Below are positions 12,901-23,890 of a stretch of 64,000 nt of DNA, piece by piece. The first letter of the stretch is position 1. Each line of letters starts with the position of its first letter. A program made the position numbers and the translations under genes. The DNA is from Siphonodentalium dalli (taxonomy: Eukaryota; Mollusca; Scaphopoda; Gadilida; Siphonodentaliidae), in assembly GCA_032622095.1 (NCBI GenBank), contig CP136068.1, forward strand, positions 154,221,151 through 154,285,150. The letters are read 5' to 3'. The notes under the pieces are model-generated. The model saw nothing but the letters and a program-made list of their open reading frames with translations. It was not told where the DNA came from and made no database searches.

Positions 12901-14255
12901 GCCTGATGCTTCCGGACTACCACCGATGCCCATATATTTGATGTTCCGAATAGTCGTTATAAGTAGAAATGTTGACACTGTGTTTTCAAATAATCCAGAT
13001 TCGTAGCAATTTAATTTCTTTTTAATTAATTTCCAGATAGTCCCTCGTAATAAGTGGACATCGTGTTGGATCCTGCAGTAGATACTGCTTAGTTGGAACA
13101 TTTCGGGCTGAACTGATTGTGATAGTAGATTATTGGCAACAAGTTTAATAGGTCTGTCATCGTTAGCTCACAACCGAAGTGTTGTTTCGGCTTTCCTCTG
13201 AGCAGAACTTAAATTTCGACAATTTTCGGTGGCCATTTTGGTAGCCATCTTAGCATTTTGAAATCGTGATTGGCTACTCATACCCACAAAAAACATTGAT
13301 TTCAATCAATGATGTGTATTGGTGCCGAATTGGCGTTTTGTCGAATGGGTTTTCGTGAATAACTACATATTTGCCATTTTCATTATTATTGGCGACCATG
13401 TTGGACGCCATCTTGAATTCTGTATTTTTCCTAAAGCGGATTTTAGCGGATTTTGGATATGTTATACACGAGATTCTCCCGCGTCGAATGACAACAAAAC
13501 CGTTTCTTTACCAATTTCTTCTGGGTCTAACCCTCTGACGACCATTCTAAATATCTGCCATTTTCCATATTTTGACCGCCATTTTGGCAGCCATTTTAAG
13601 ACAAAGCGCCAAATTGGGTTTCATTGAATTGGAGTAATTTTAGATAATGGTATGCCCAACTTACATTGTACAGTTCTGTCCATTTCTTGTTGATATACGA
13701 CTGGAATCCCAATGGCGATTTTTGTGGAATTTTATACCGCGTTCTGTAAAATCAAATTTTTGAGGGTGAATATGAGACTGGGACCCCATTTATGGTATCT
13801 TTCATTGCTCCGATGATGAATTAACATGAATATGACTAATCAATGTCGCCAGTCTGAACCATTATCAAACAACAGAAATTGATCTTTAAGATATTAGGCA
13901 AAAATTTCAAATTTTCGAGTTTAGGCCACCATTTTGGCAGCCATCTGGGGCGAGGGGTTCCATTTTTTCTATAGATATGTGGCATAATACTTTACCTTCG
14001 CAAAATTGTATACATTTGAAATAATATGGCAACATTTGTTCTCATTATGTCGAATTAATCTCAGTCAGAATCTCTTTTGACTAAAGTCGGCCATGTTGGA
14101 CGCCATCTTGGATCCTGGATTTTGCCCAAAGCGGATTTTAGCGGATTTTGGATATGTTGTAGCAGAGATTCTCCCGCGTTGAATGACACCGAGATCGCTT
14201 GTATACCAATTTCTTCTGGGTTGACCCCTTTTTTTGCGTACCACGACCACACTAT
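9962..14255. mobile_element. 4.3-kb foldback element with inverted arms of about 690 bp
   Basis: The left arm (about 9,962-10,660) begins ATAGTGTGGTCGT and runs through AGAAATTGGTATA, GAGAATCTCG, CATATCCAAAATCCGC, AACATGGCGTCCAACATGG, ATGGGGTCCCAG and CAAAATGGCTGCCAAAATGG. The right arm (about 13,555-14,255) is its reverse complement in the same order, ending ACGACCACACTAT. A further partial right-hand terminus (about 13,392-13,545) lies just inside the right arm and matches the left end better than the outermost copy does. The interior (10,660-13,390) holds only unrecognised frames, the longest 136 aa at 12,491-12,901, and a recurring motif described separately. No transposase was recognised, so the element is probably non-autonomous. 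The superfamily is unknown. Confidence 0.8.
11286..11781 (-). repeat. Recurring motif TGGAnATACGACnnnATAGCAC inside the foldback
   Basis: On the plus strand the motif reads GTGCTATAATGTCGTATATCCA at 11,286-11,307. Variants lie at 11,411-11,435, 11,455-11,476 and 11,546-11,567, and the second half recurs at 11,767-11,781. The reversed half CATTATAGCAC appears near 11,735 and 11,967. Spacings of 20-200 bp are irregular. It may be a decayed tandem repeat or a protein-binding cluster. Confidence 0.55.
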
Positions 14256-14623
14256 CAATATAAACACAAAAAACGTCGTTACTTTATCAACATGAGAACC
14301 GTACCGTGCAAAATAATAAAATTGTGGTTCTGGTTTAAAGCAAGCTGTATAATATATAGTGTGTATGTGATGAACACACATTTGTTCAGTAAATGTCTTC
14401 ACCACACATTTGAATTTGTCAATTTACATAAAGACAATTTTCGAGCAGAAATAGGTTTTATGCTTCGGAAAGATGCGTATCATATAGACTACATAAACAA
14501 CAGATAAACCCAGATAAACGCACAACTCTAAAATGTAAATATATGACTATGCGATAGGGAATTGTTGAATCAGAAAATCCAAATCAAGTTTATTATTTCG
14601 TTCAATCATGTTATACAAAATAG

Positions 14624-14870
14624 GAGGCCCCCACCCCCTTTTCGTACGCCGTATTCCGTGCCCTGTTATGAGGTACGCCGTATTCTGGCCCCTCTATTAG
14701 GAGGTATTCGGTATTCCAAAAATACCGGTATTCGTACGCCGACCTTCCAAAAAATGAAGTTTTCATATATTTTTATGTATTCCATACGGCTGTTAACTGG
14801 TATTCCGTATTCCACCCTCTGTGTAAAGTGGTATACCGTATTCCAGGGGGGTGTGGGAGGTGGGGGCCTC
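14624..14870 (+). mobile_element. MITE-C copy 1 (GTATTCC-rich)
   Basis: It is bounded by inverted termini GAGGCCCCCACC and GGTGGGGGCCTC and filled with repeats of TACGCCGTATTCC and its complement plus the palindrome ATACCGGTAT. The left edge of the 8.6-kb duplication (14,651) falls inside this element, so the equivalent in the second copy (23,271-23,490) lacks its first 27 bp. Confidence 0.7.
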
Positions 14871-14923
14871 ATCTATGTGAAGAAGTTATAATAAAGAAAC
14901 TTTCCAGAGAAGATGAGGCATAA

Positions 14924-15019
14924 GCAGAATGAGGTGCCAAGAAGGTGAATTTAGTGATGCTAGCCGCTATCAGTGCGTGATAGCATCACTAAATTCACCC
15001 TCCGGGGACTTCATTCTGC
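14924..15019. repeat. 96-bp hairpin element
   Basis: Outer ends GCAGAATGA and TCATTCTGC are inverted repeats. Inside, 14,944-14,962 (GGTGAATTTAGTGATGCTA) pairs perfectly with 14,981-14,999. A relative with the same CAGAATGA ends lies at 17,826-17,900, and identical copies lie at +8,620. It is likely a tiny foldback MITE. The 99-aa frame overlapping it is a by-product. Confidence 0.7.
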
Positions 15020-15130
15020 AAATGACAGGCACACAAATCTCAGGCTTGGTGCAGAGAAGTGGCAGAGCAATTTCAGATCATGCATGTGTTTTGATTTCTG
15101 AGCTTACCAATTTTAACTTGGCCCATTTAA

Positions 15131-15270
15131 CCCTTTCAGTGCCAATTCCGATTTTTGTATCAAACCATATTTCCTTGATCATTTTTAGATCTCTTTCCAT
15201 CAATGTATCACATTATTATAATCAATAAATTCGAATGATCAAGCAAAAATTGGACTTGGCACTGAAAGGG
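15131..15270. mobile_element. piggyBac-type MITE, 140 bp
   Basis: TTAA at 15,127-15,130 and 15,271-15,274 directly flank perfect 15-bp inverted termini CCCTTTCAGTGCCAA and TTGGCACTGAAAGGG. TTAA plus CCCTTT is the classic piggyBac terminus signature. There is no coding capacity. It is the cleanest transposon boundary in the window, duplicated at 23,751-23,890. Whether the relic at 0.9-2.9 kb could have mobilised it is open: their termini share CYCTTT but little beyond. Confidence 0.85.
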
Positions 15271-16373
15271 TTAAACCTCAAAATGATCTAGAAGTAATTT
15301 AATAGCATGGACAATATGTACCGGTAGGGTATATAACTATATATAACTAAACAAAACATCAAAAAGTTCCCACCCATATTTTGTAGTGGTGGAATATGAT
15401 CTAGGTGCGTAGCTAGAGTAGAGATTCATGTCATGATCTACCAACCTCCCCTTGAAGAAACATTTGACACACCCCCAGGACAATATTTTACTCGCCCCAG
15501 GACAATATTTGTCTCTGAAAACAACAAATTGCACACTAAATACGGTTGGAATAACAAATCTATGATATATATAGTACAAACTACAACCAGCTTTTGGTCT
15601 GAAAAAAATGTTGTGTCAGACATGAAATTTCCAAATGTTGAATATTTTGGCCAAGTTGGGGAGAGGGGTTGAGACCCCCACTCGACTCCCCTCCCCTGTC
15701 GCCACAACATTGAGTTGAAGAAAATACAGATTCTATGACTTTAATGAATCTTTCTGGTAGCATATAAAGTCCGTATTGCAGTGTCTCATGTATTTACTGC
15801 ACTCCACCCCACCCTTGGATCAGACCAAACTCACAGGTTCGCAGAATTTCATCTCATTTAACAAAATATTAAAATTACTGAGTAAAAGCTGACCGTTGAA
15901 GCCGCAACAAGTACGGTTAATCTCCCGTGTATATATCGTACTGAAATGCCACAAACATTCTCCTCGACTGATATTGATCGGACAGTCTAACACCGGGCCG
16001 ACGCACTGGTGCAATGGTTTGTTCTCCATTGATAAAATCTTCATCAAATTGATCCAAATTTCCTGAAAACAAGCAAAGGTGGAAAATTATCATGCAGAGA
16101 AACTCCGAATTATTTATTTATATGTAAATCGATGGTAAAAATAAGATTGGTATCCTCCGAGTTTCTCGTATTGTTCCTTTAGCCGCGACGCACTCGGGGG
16201 TTTAATTAAACTGCTTCCAGTATAATTAATGTAAGTTGTGTGTTGCATTGTTCTAATGTGCATGGTCAATATATCGTTAAACCTAGAACATAGTTCGAAA
16301 AAAATATATGCGCATTAAGCCGGGAGCGATTTCACCATCTGATGAAACAAAATAAATAAAAAGTCGCTGAAAA

Positions 16374-17251
16374 CCTGGGAACTTTTTGACGTTTTGACAT
16401 AAAGTCGAACAAATAACTCAGGGGAATATATTTCTTAGTTATTATCTGTTCCTTAATAATATACTTCACTGCATGTGAAAATCCCAACTAGAAATTGAAT
16501 GTTTTTATGTGACTTTTGTGAGCTGATATCGCAATAAACATTGAATTAATTACCGAGGAGAAATTCCATAATTGTACACGACGCAAAGCAAAATCGCTCA
16601 CAAATTCACTTAAAGACACGGTTGGCCTTGGCGGTGGGTATCCTGTGAAAATATCTCCACCCGTCAAAAACCGCCACAAACAGAAAGAACACCAAAATGT
16701 TGATAGACTTTGTCCGTATACAAATAAGAAATATCGCATAAACAGTATGTTATGGTCATTTGTTTGACCATTGTTATGTAAACAAAGGCATAAAAAGTTA
16801 CTTTTCTGGTGTTTGTTTATATTATGATGGTAAACATAAAGAGCGTTCTTTGTTGTTGAATACCTGATATGGAACTAATAAAGAGCGTTTATGCCATTTG
16901 TGTGTGATTAGCCAGTAGCATTGTGTTGTCTTCTGTAACACAATCAGGCTCTTGCTTAGGTAAACTATAGTAAATCTTTATGATAACATGCTGTTTACGC
17001 GATGGTCATGGTATATATGAACGGAACTGTATGCGTTTTAAAGTTTTTCTGTTTACGGTGTTTGGAACAAATATGAATATTTTCGACAATTAAGGCCGCA
17101 CGTGCCTTTAAATCGTGAAATTTCGAGTTTGGACCTTCACCTATACAGTGAAGTACATTATGAAGGAACAGGTAATAACTAAGAAATATATTCCCCGCGT
17201 TATCTTTTCGACTTTATAAGGTTCCCTGTCAAAACTTCAAAAAGTTCCAAG
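16374..17251. mobile_element. Inverted-arm element hosting a nested MITE-B
   Basis: The left arm (16,374-16,477) and right arm (about 17,137-17,251) are imperfect inverted repeats, both containing GGAATATATTTCTTAGTTAT or its complement, CTGTTCCTT and TACTTCACTG. MITE-B (16,610-17,111) sits between them, so this looks like a TIR element with a later MITE insertion. The second copy is at +8,620. Confidence 0.65.
16610..17111 (+). mobile_element. MITE-B copy 2
   Basis: TTAA-flanked (16,610-16,613 and 17,108-17,111). The ends are AGACACGGTTGGCCTTGG and AAGGCCGCACGTGCCT, so the inverted termini have decayed compared with 3,324-3,777. The interior retains GTAAACATAAAGAGCG and AATAAAGAGCGTT about 50 bp apart. 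Confidence 0.75.
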
Positions 17252-17378
17252 GTTTTGTACTGGTGGAATATGATCTCTACGTGCGTATAGCTAATAGTAG
17301 AGATTCATGACATGATCTATAATGTGTCGAGAAAGGGCCGACAGCACTAAAATAAAAAACATTGAATATTTTATGTCG

Positions 17379-17740
17379 TAAAATGGCAATAAATCCACCA
17401 GAATGACTCCGACTGAACTCAAAGGGTCGCAAGTTTCCATGCTGGTTGACATCTGTGCGAATGTTTTTTTTAATTTACTGGAAAATGACGGAATACTACC
17501 TCGGACAAAAGATGCGTCCCAGGACGTAATATTCTTTGTCGAAAAAAAGGCAATAACTCCGCCAAAATAAGTCCGACCGAACTCAAAATCTCAAATGCGC
17601 AGGTTCACATGCTGATTGATATTTGTGCCAAGTTAAAAACAAATTTACCAGAAAATGACAGAATACATGCTTGGACAAAGTTCCGGACGGACGCACACAC
17701 CGACGTACACATAGACGGACGGTGGTCATGACTATATAGT
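17379..17740 (+). repeat. Degenerate dimer ending in a GACGGACGG tract
   Basis: Two related blocks of about 150-180 bp share GGCAATAAxTCC, CCGACxGAACTCAAA, CATGCTGxTTGA, TGTGC and GAAAATGACxGAATAC. They are followed by CGGACGGACGCAC and AGACGGACGG, then GACTATATAGTCCTC. This resembles a common invertebrate dispersed repeat. There is no coding potential. Confidence 0.6.
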
Positions 17741-17825
17741 CCTCAGATGGAATGACGGGGGAGAATATATATATAGGGATGTATTACACATGAACGCAGT
17801 GCAAGCCAATGGTGTCTGTCATTTT

Positions 17826-17900
17826 CAGAATGAGATCCCCAGGTGATGAATGTACATCGGGCTAGCCTCATCAAATTCACCCTCCGGGGACATCATTCTG
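17826..17900. repeat. 75-bp hairpin element
   Basis: Ends CAGAATGA and TCATTCTG are inverted, and the next bases (GATCCCC against CGGGGAC) also roughly pair. Same family as 14,924-15,019. Duplicated at 26,446-26,520. Confidence 0.6.
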
Positions 17901-17951
17901 TTGAGACTTAGGATAAGATTGAAGTTCCCCAGTTGAAGTTGGTGATGTTCA

Positions 17952-18334
17952 TGGGCCCCACCCCCCTTTTCGTACGCCGTATTCCATGCCCTGTTATGAG
18001 GTACGCCGTATTCCGGCCCCTCTGTTAGGAGGTATTCGGTATTCCAAAAATACCGGTATTCGTACGCCGACCTTCGACACCTTCCAAAAAATGATCATAA
18101 TAATAATTTAAATGCGATTTTTGTCACAATAAATTAACAGTTTGACATATATACAGATCGTCGATCATCTTCATTTTAGATCATTTTAGATGTGGACACT
18201 GCGGGATGACCGGCGTTCGTACGGCAATAGAACATTTTTCCGGAAAATTCCATATGGCTGTTAACTGGTATTCCGTATTCCACCCTCTGTGTTAAGTGGT
18301 ATTCCGTATTCCAGGGGGTGGGGTGGGGGCCTCA
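17952..18334 (+). mobile_element. MITE-C copy 2 with internal insertion
   Basis: It has the same GTATTCC-rich termini as 14,624-14,870 (GGGCCCCACCCCC and GGTGGGGGCCTC) but is about 135 bp longer, because unrelated AT-rich DNA sits between the CGTACGCCGACC block and the GGCTGTTAACTGG block. Duplicated at 26,572-26,954. Confidence 0.65.
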
Positions 18335-18539
18335 TATAGATACGGACATTCTCACAAAGGTGAATATCTTGCCAATTTAAATATAATCTTACCTTAACTA
18401 TAGAAATAATCGAAGAGACCGCCCAATATATCGAATTTCGAGATCCACCACAATCAACAAGACTCCATGTGGACACGTTACGGCAGCCTGTGAGCCTGTA
18501 CGAAACAACGACGCGCGCGTGACCACCACGTGAAATTTA

Positions 18540-18705
18540 AAAAACCGACGTCACACACAAATATGTGTGGTGATGTACACATATATGTGTTGATATTGGG
18601 TGATACACATATATGTGTGTATTATGCACACATTTATGTTCAGATAATGCCTCCACACAGTCATTGTGTGGAAGCTGCCACACAGTCCTTTTTACAGTGT
18701 AGCTA
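18540..18705. repeat. TGTG/CACA hairpin block
   Basis: Nested palindromes such as ACACATATATGTGT and CCACACAGTCATTGTGTGG. The same word composition as 7,110-7,690. The second copy (27,160-27,325) has several base changes concentrated here, more than in flanking DNA. Confidence 0.55.
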
Positions 18706-19952
18706 ACAAAATTAACGACATTAGGGAGACTCTTCAAATAATCCGACCTTATGGAGACATCTCGACACAGCTATATATATTTTAATATTCCATCTGTTGG
18801 TGGCGATTTGAACACATATGAATATTTCAGCAACGAACGCCGCTCGTGCCTTTAATTATTATAACCAATACCATGTAATGGTATACATATACCTAACAAC
18901 ATGAACGACATTAGGGAGATTCTTGAAATAATCTGACCTTATATAGGGAGACATCTCAATATATCATTTTCCATGCAACGCGCAGCTTCTGGGTATGGTG
19001 AGAGCATTTGGTATTAATAATACAAAAAATTATTTTATTGCTCATATTAAAGATACGGGCGGTGTTGGCGGTGGGTATGCTGTTAAAATATTCATCTCCG
19101 TCAAAAACCGCCATAAACAGAAATAGTAAAATATAGGCAGAATTTGTTGTTATATCATACAGAAATATGGCATCAACAGTATGTTATTGTCAATTGTTTT
19201 CACTTTGTTGTGCAAACACAAGGAAAAAACCGTTACGTTTCCTGGCTTTTGTTTAGATCCGGATATGTTAAGCATACAGAGCGTTGTTTGTTACTGTTTT
19301 TCTTATATGGAAATAATGAAGAGCGTTTATATAATGTTTGTGTGATTAACCAATATGATTGCGTTGTGTTATGTAAACAGAAGCAAAACTTCTGTAACAC
19401 GGGCATGCTGTTGTTTACGCAATCATCGTACACATTGAGGACAATACACTATTCACGCGCTGATTACGTTTGCATATGAACAAAACTGTACATATTTTAA
19501 TATTCCATCTGTTGGTGGCGATTTGACCACATATTAATATTTCTGAAACGAACACCGCCCGTGCCTTCAATTATTATAACCAATGCCATGTACTGATATA
19601 CATATACATATAACTAACACAATTAACGACATTAGGGAGACTCTTGAAATAATCCGACCTTAGGGAGACATCTCGACACAGCTATATATATTTTAATATT
19701 CCATCTGTTGGTGGCGATTTGAACACATATGAATAGTTCTGCAACGAACGCCGCCCGTGCCTTTAATTATTATAACCAATACCATGTAATGATATACATA
19801 TACCTAACAACATGAAACGACATTCGGGAGACTCTTGGAATAATCCGACCTTAGGGAGACATCTCAATATATCATTTTCCATGCAACGCGCAGCTTCTGT
19901 GTATGGTGAGAGCGTTGGTATTAATAAAAAAAACCCATCTTTTATTGCTCAT

Positions 19953-20474
19953 ATTAAAGATACGGGCGGTGTTGGCGGTGGGTATGCTGTTAAAATATTC
20001 ATCTCCTTCAAAAACAGCCACAAACAGAAATAGTAAAATATAGGCAGAATGTGTTGTTATATCATACAGAAATATGGCATAACAGTATGTTATTGTCAAT
20101 TGTTTTCACTTTGTTGTGCAAACAAAATGAAAAAACCGTTACGTTTCCTGGCTTTTGTATAGATCCGGATATGGTAAACATAAAGAGCGTTCCTTGTTAC
20201 TGTTTTTCTTATATGGAAATAATGAAGAGCGTTCATGTAATGTTTGTGTGATTAACCAATATGATTGCGTTGTGTTATGTAAACAGAAGCAAAACTTCTA
20301 TAACACGAGCAGGCTGTTGTTTACACAACCATCGTACACCTTGAAAACAATATACTATTTACGCGCTGATTATGTTTACATATGAACAAAACTATATATA
20401 TTTTAATATTCCTTCTAATGGTGGCGATTTGAACAAATGAATATTTCTGCAACGAACGCCGCCCGTGTCTTTAA
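19953..20474 (+). mobile_element. MITE-A, representative 522-bp unit
   Basis: TTAA at both ends. Imperfect inverted termini extend about 60 bp: both strands start TTAAAGAYACGGGCGG, and the ATATTCAT words align further in. The interior has CAAACAAAA and TTTTGT arms forming a small hairpin, two AAGAGCGTT words about 50 bp apart, and a 3' AT-rich segment. Its short frames are discussed in Part 2. Confidence 0.75.
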
Positions 20475-21550
20475 TTATTATAACCAATGCCGTGTGCTGA
20501 TATACATATAGCTAACGACATTACGACCTTAGGGAGACTCTTGAAATAATCCGACCTTAGGTTGACATCTCAATATATCATTTTCCATGCAACGCACAGC
20601 TTCTGGTTAAGGTGAGAGCATTGGTATTAATAAAAAAAAACATCTTTTATTACTCATATTAAAGATACGGGCGGTGTTGGCGGTGGGTATGCTGTTAAAA
20701 TATTCATCTCCTTCAAAAACCGCCATAAACAGAAATAGTAACATATAGGCAGAATGTGTTGTTATATCATACAGAAATATGGCATAAACAGTATGTTATT
20801 GTCAATTGTTTTCACTTTGTTGTGCAAACAAAAGGAAAAAACCGTTACGTTTCCTAGCTTTTGTATATATCCGGATATGGTAAGCATAAAGAGCGTTGTT
20901 TGTTACTGTTTTTCTTATATGGAAATAATGAAGAGCGTTCATGTAATGTTTGTGAGATTAAACAATATGACTGCGTTGTGTTATGTAAACAGAAGCAAAA
21001 CTTCTTTAACACGAGCAGGCTGTTGTTCACACAACCATCGTACACATCAATTGATGACAATATACTATTTACGCGCTGATTATGTTTGCATATGAACACA
21101 ACTATATATATTTTAATATTCCTTCTGATGGTGGCGATTTGAACACATGAAAATTTCTGCAACGAACGCCGCCCGTGTCTTTAATTGTTATAACCAATGT
21201 CGTGTGCTGATATACATATACATATAGCTAACAAAATTAACGACATTAGGGAGACTCGTGAAATAATCCGACATTAGGGAGACATCTCGACACATATTTT
21301 TTAATATTCCATCTGTTGGTGGCGATTTGAACACATATGAATATTTCTGCAACGAACGCCGCCCGTGCCTTTAATTATTATAACCAATACCATGTAATGG
21401 TACACATATACCTAACAACATGAACGCATTAGGGAGACTCTTGAAATAATCCGACCTTAGGGAGACATCTCGACACAGCTATATATATTTTAATATTCCA
21501 TCTGTTGGTGGCGATTTGAACACATACAAATATTTCTGCAACGAACGCCG

Positions 21551-21874
21551 CTATTGTATAGATCCGGATATGGTAAGCATAAAGAGCGTTGTTTGTTACT
21601 GTTTTTCTTATATGGAAATAATGAAGAGCGTTCATGTAATGTTTGTGAGATTAACCAATATGACTGCGTTGTGTTATGTAAACAGAAGCATAACTTCTGT
21701 AACACGAGCAGGCTGTTGTTTACACAACCATCGTACACATTGAGGACAATATACTATTTACGCGCTGATTATGTTTGCATATGAACAAAAGTATACATAT
21801 TTTAATATTCCTTCTGATGGTGGCGATTTGAGCACATGAATATTTCTGCAACGAACACCGCCCGTGTCTTTAAT
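21551..21874 (+). mobile_element. Truncated MITE-A unit at a deletion junction
   Basis: The 5' half is missing: ACGAACGCCGCT from a linker fragment is joined directly to ATTGTATAGATCCGG from mid-unit. In the second copy the same flanks are about 1.1 kb apart (30,171 and 31,288), so copy 1 lost, or copy 2 gained, two units by exchange between repeats. Confidence 0.7.
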
Positions 21875-23750
21875 TATTATAACCAATGCCGTGTACTGAT
21901 ATATAAATACATATAGCTAACATTACCGACCTTAGGGAGACTCTTGAAATAATCCGACCTTAGGGAGACATCTCAATATATCATTTTCCATGAAACATGC
22001 AGCTTCTGGGTATGGTGAGAGCATTTGGTATTAATAAAAAAACATCTTTTATTGCTCATATTAAAGATACGGGCGGTGTTTGGCGGTTGGTATGCTGTTA
22101 AAATATTTGTTTAGATCCGGATATGGTAAGCATAAAGTGCGTTGTTTGTTACTGTTTTTCTCATATGGAAATAATGAAGAGCGTTGATATAATGTTTGTG
22201 TGATTAATTAATATGATTGCGTTGTGTTATATAAACAGAAGCAAAACTTCTGTAACACGAACAGGCTGTTGTTTACACAACCATCGTACACCTTGAGGAC
22301 AATATACTATTTACGCGCTGATTATGTTTGCATATGAACAAAACTATATATATTATAATATTCCTTCTAATGGTGGCGATTTTAACACATGAATATTTCT
22401 GCAACGAACGCCGCCCGTGTCTTTAATTATTATAACCAATGTCGTGTACTGATATACATATACATATAGCTAACAAAATTAACGACATTAGGGAGACTCA
22501 TGAAATAATCCGACATTAGGGAGACATCTCGACACATATTTTTTAATATTCCATCTGTTGGTGGCGATTTGAACACATATGAATATTTCTGCAAAGAACG
22601 CCGCCCGTGCCTTTAATTATTATAACCAATACCATGTAATGGTATACATATACCTAACAACATGAACGACATTAGGGAGACTCTTGAAATAATCCGACCT
22701 TAGGGAGACATCTCGACACAGCTATATATATTTTAATATTCCATCTGTTGGTGGCGATTTGAACACATACGAATATTTCTGCAACGAACGCCGCTCGTGC
22801 CTTTAATTATTATAACCAATACCATGTAATGATATACATATACCTAACAACATGAACGACATTAGGGAGATTCTTGAAATAATCTGACCTTAGGGAGACA
22901 TCTCAATATATCATTTTCCATGCAAAGTGCAGCTTCTGGGTATGTTGAGAGCATTTGGTATTAATAATTAAAATAAAATCTTCTATTTCTCATATTAAAG
23001 ATACGGGCGGTGTTGGCGGTGGGTATGCTGTTAAGATATTCAACTCCGTCAAAAAGCGCCATTAACAGAAATAGTAAAATATAGGCAGAATTTGTTGTTA
23101 TATCATACAGAAATATGGCATAAACAGTATGTTATTGTCAATTGTTTTCATTGTGTTGTGCAAACACAAGGAAAAAAACCGTTACGTTTCCTGGCTTTTG
23201 TTAGATCCGGATATGGTAAGCATAAAGAGCGTTGTTTGTTACTGTTTTTCTTATTTTTCTTATATTTCCTGTATTCCGTGCCCTGTTATGAGGTACGCCG
23301 TATTCTGGCCCCTCTATTAGGAGGTATTCGGTATTCCAAAAATACCGGTATTCGTACGCCGACCTTCCAAAAAATGAAGTTTTCATATATTTTTATGTAT
23401 TCCATACGGCTGTTAACTGGTATTCCGTATTCCACCCTCTGTGTAAAGTGGTATACCGTATTCCAGGGGGGTGTGGGAGGTGGGGGCCTCATCTATGTGA
23501 AGAAGTTATAATAAAGAAACTTTCCAGAGAAGATGAGGCATAAGCAGAATGAGGTGCCAAGAAGGTGAATTTAGTGATGCTAGCCGCTATCAGTGCGTGA
23601 TAGCATCACTAAATTCACCCTCCGGGGACTTCATTCTGCAAATGACAGGCACACAAATCTCAGGCTTGGTGCAGAGAAGTGGCAGAGCAATTTCAGATCA
23701 TGCATGTGTTTTGATTTCTGAGCTTACCAATTTTAACTTGGCCCATTTAA

Positions 23751-23890
23751 CCCTTTCAGTGCCAATTCCGATTTTTGTATCAAACCATATTTCCTTGATC
23801 ATTTTTAGATCTCTTTCCATCAATGTATCACATTATTATAATCAATAAATTCGAATGATCAAGCAAAAATTGGACTTGGCACTGAAAGGG
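23751..23890. mobile_element. piggyBac-type MITE, duplicate copy
   Basis: Identical by eye to 15,131-15,270, including the TTAA flanks and CCCTTTCAGTGCCAA termini. It arose by the segmental duplication, not by a second insertion, because the flanks match too. Confidence 0.85.

Larger units (their letters stand above)
15355..17322 (+). other. Region bounded by direct repeats of about 85 bp
   Basis: 15,355-15,440 and 17,233-17,322 are direct repeats (CAAAAAGTTCC, TGGTGGAATATGATCT, GAGATTCATG, CATGATCTA). They enclose about 1.8 kb that includes the inverted-arm element at 16,374-17,251. They are too short and diverged for ordinary LTRs. They may mark a duplication before insertion of the inner elements. 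No gene was recognised between them. Confidence 0.5.
14651..23270 (+). repeat. Segmental tandem duplication, copy 1 (8,620 bp)
   Basis: Positions 14,651-21,550 match 23,271-30,170 at a nearly constant offset of 8,620 (8,619-8,621 after small A-run indels) with only scattered single-base differences by eye. Both copies carry MITE-C, the 96-bp hairpin, the 140-bp piggyBac MITE, MITE-B and MITE-A units in the same order. From 21,551 onward the copies lose colinearity: 21,551-22,460 best matches about 31,288-32,190, and 22,460-23,260 best matches about 29,840-30,630. An assembly artefact (retained haplotype) cannot be excluded from sequence alone. Confidence 0.9.

Noticed and set aside
12491-12901. 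136-aa frame (plus) and overlapping 130-aa frame (minus) in the foldback interior
   Set aside because: No recognisable domain, both strands are open over the same DNA, and composition is not protein-like. Kept only as a note under the foldback.
14929-15228. 99-aa frame present in both duplication copies
   Set aside because: It is created by a hairpin element and a piggyBac MITE. Identity between copies comes from the recent duplication, not selection.
15355-17322. LTR retrotransposon from the direct repeats
   Set aside because: Repeats are only about 85 bp and diverged, with no TG...CA ends, primer-binding site or gag/pol between.
22660-22720. Telomere-like TTAGGG words in the linker
   Set aside because: TTAGGG occurs only once per CCTTAGGGAGAC word and is never tandem.
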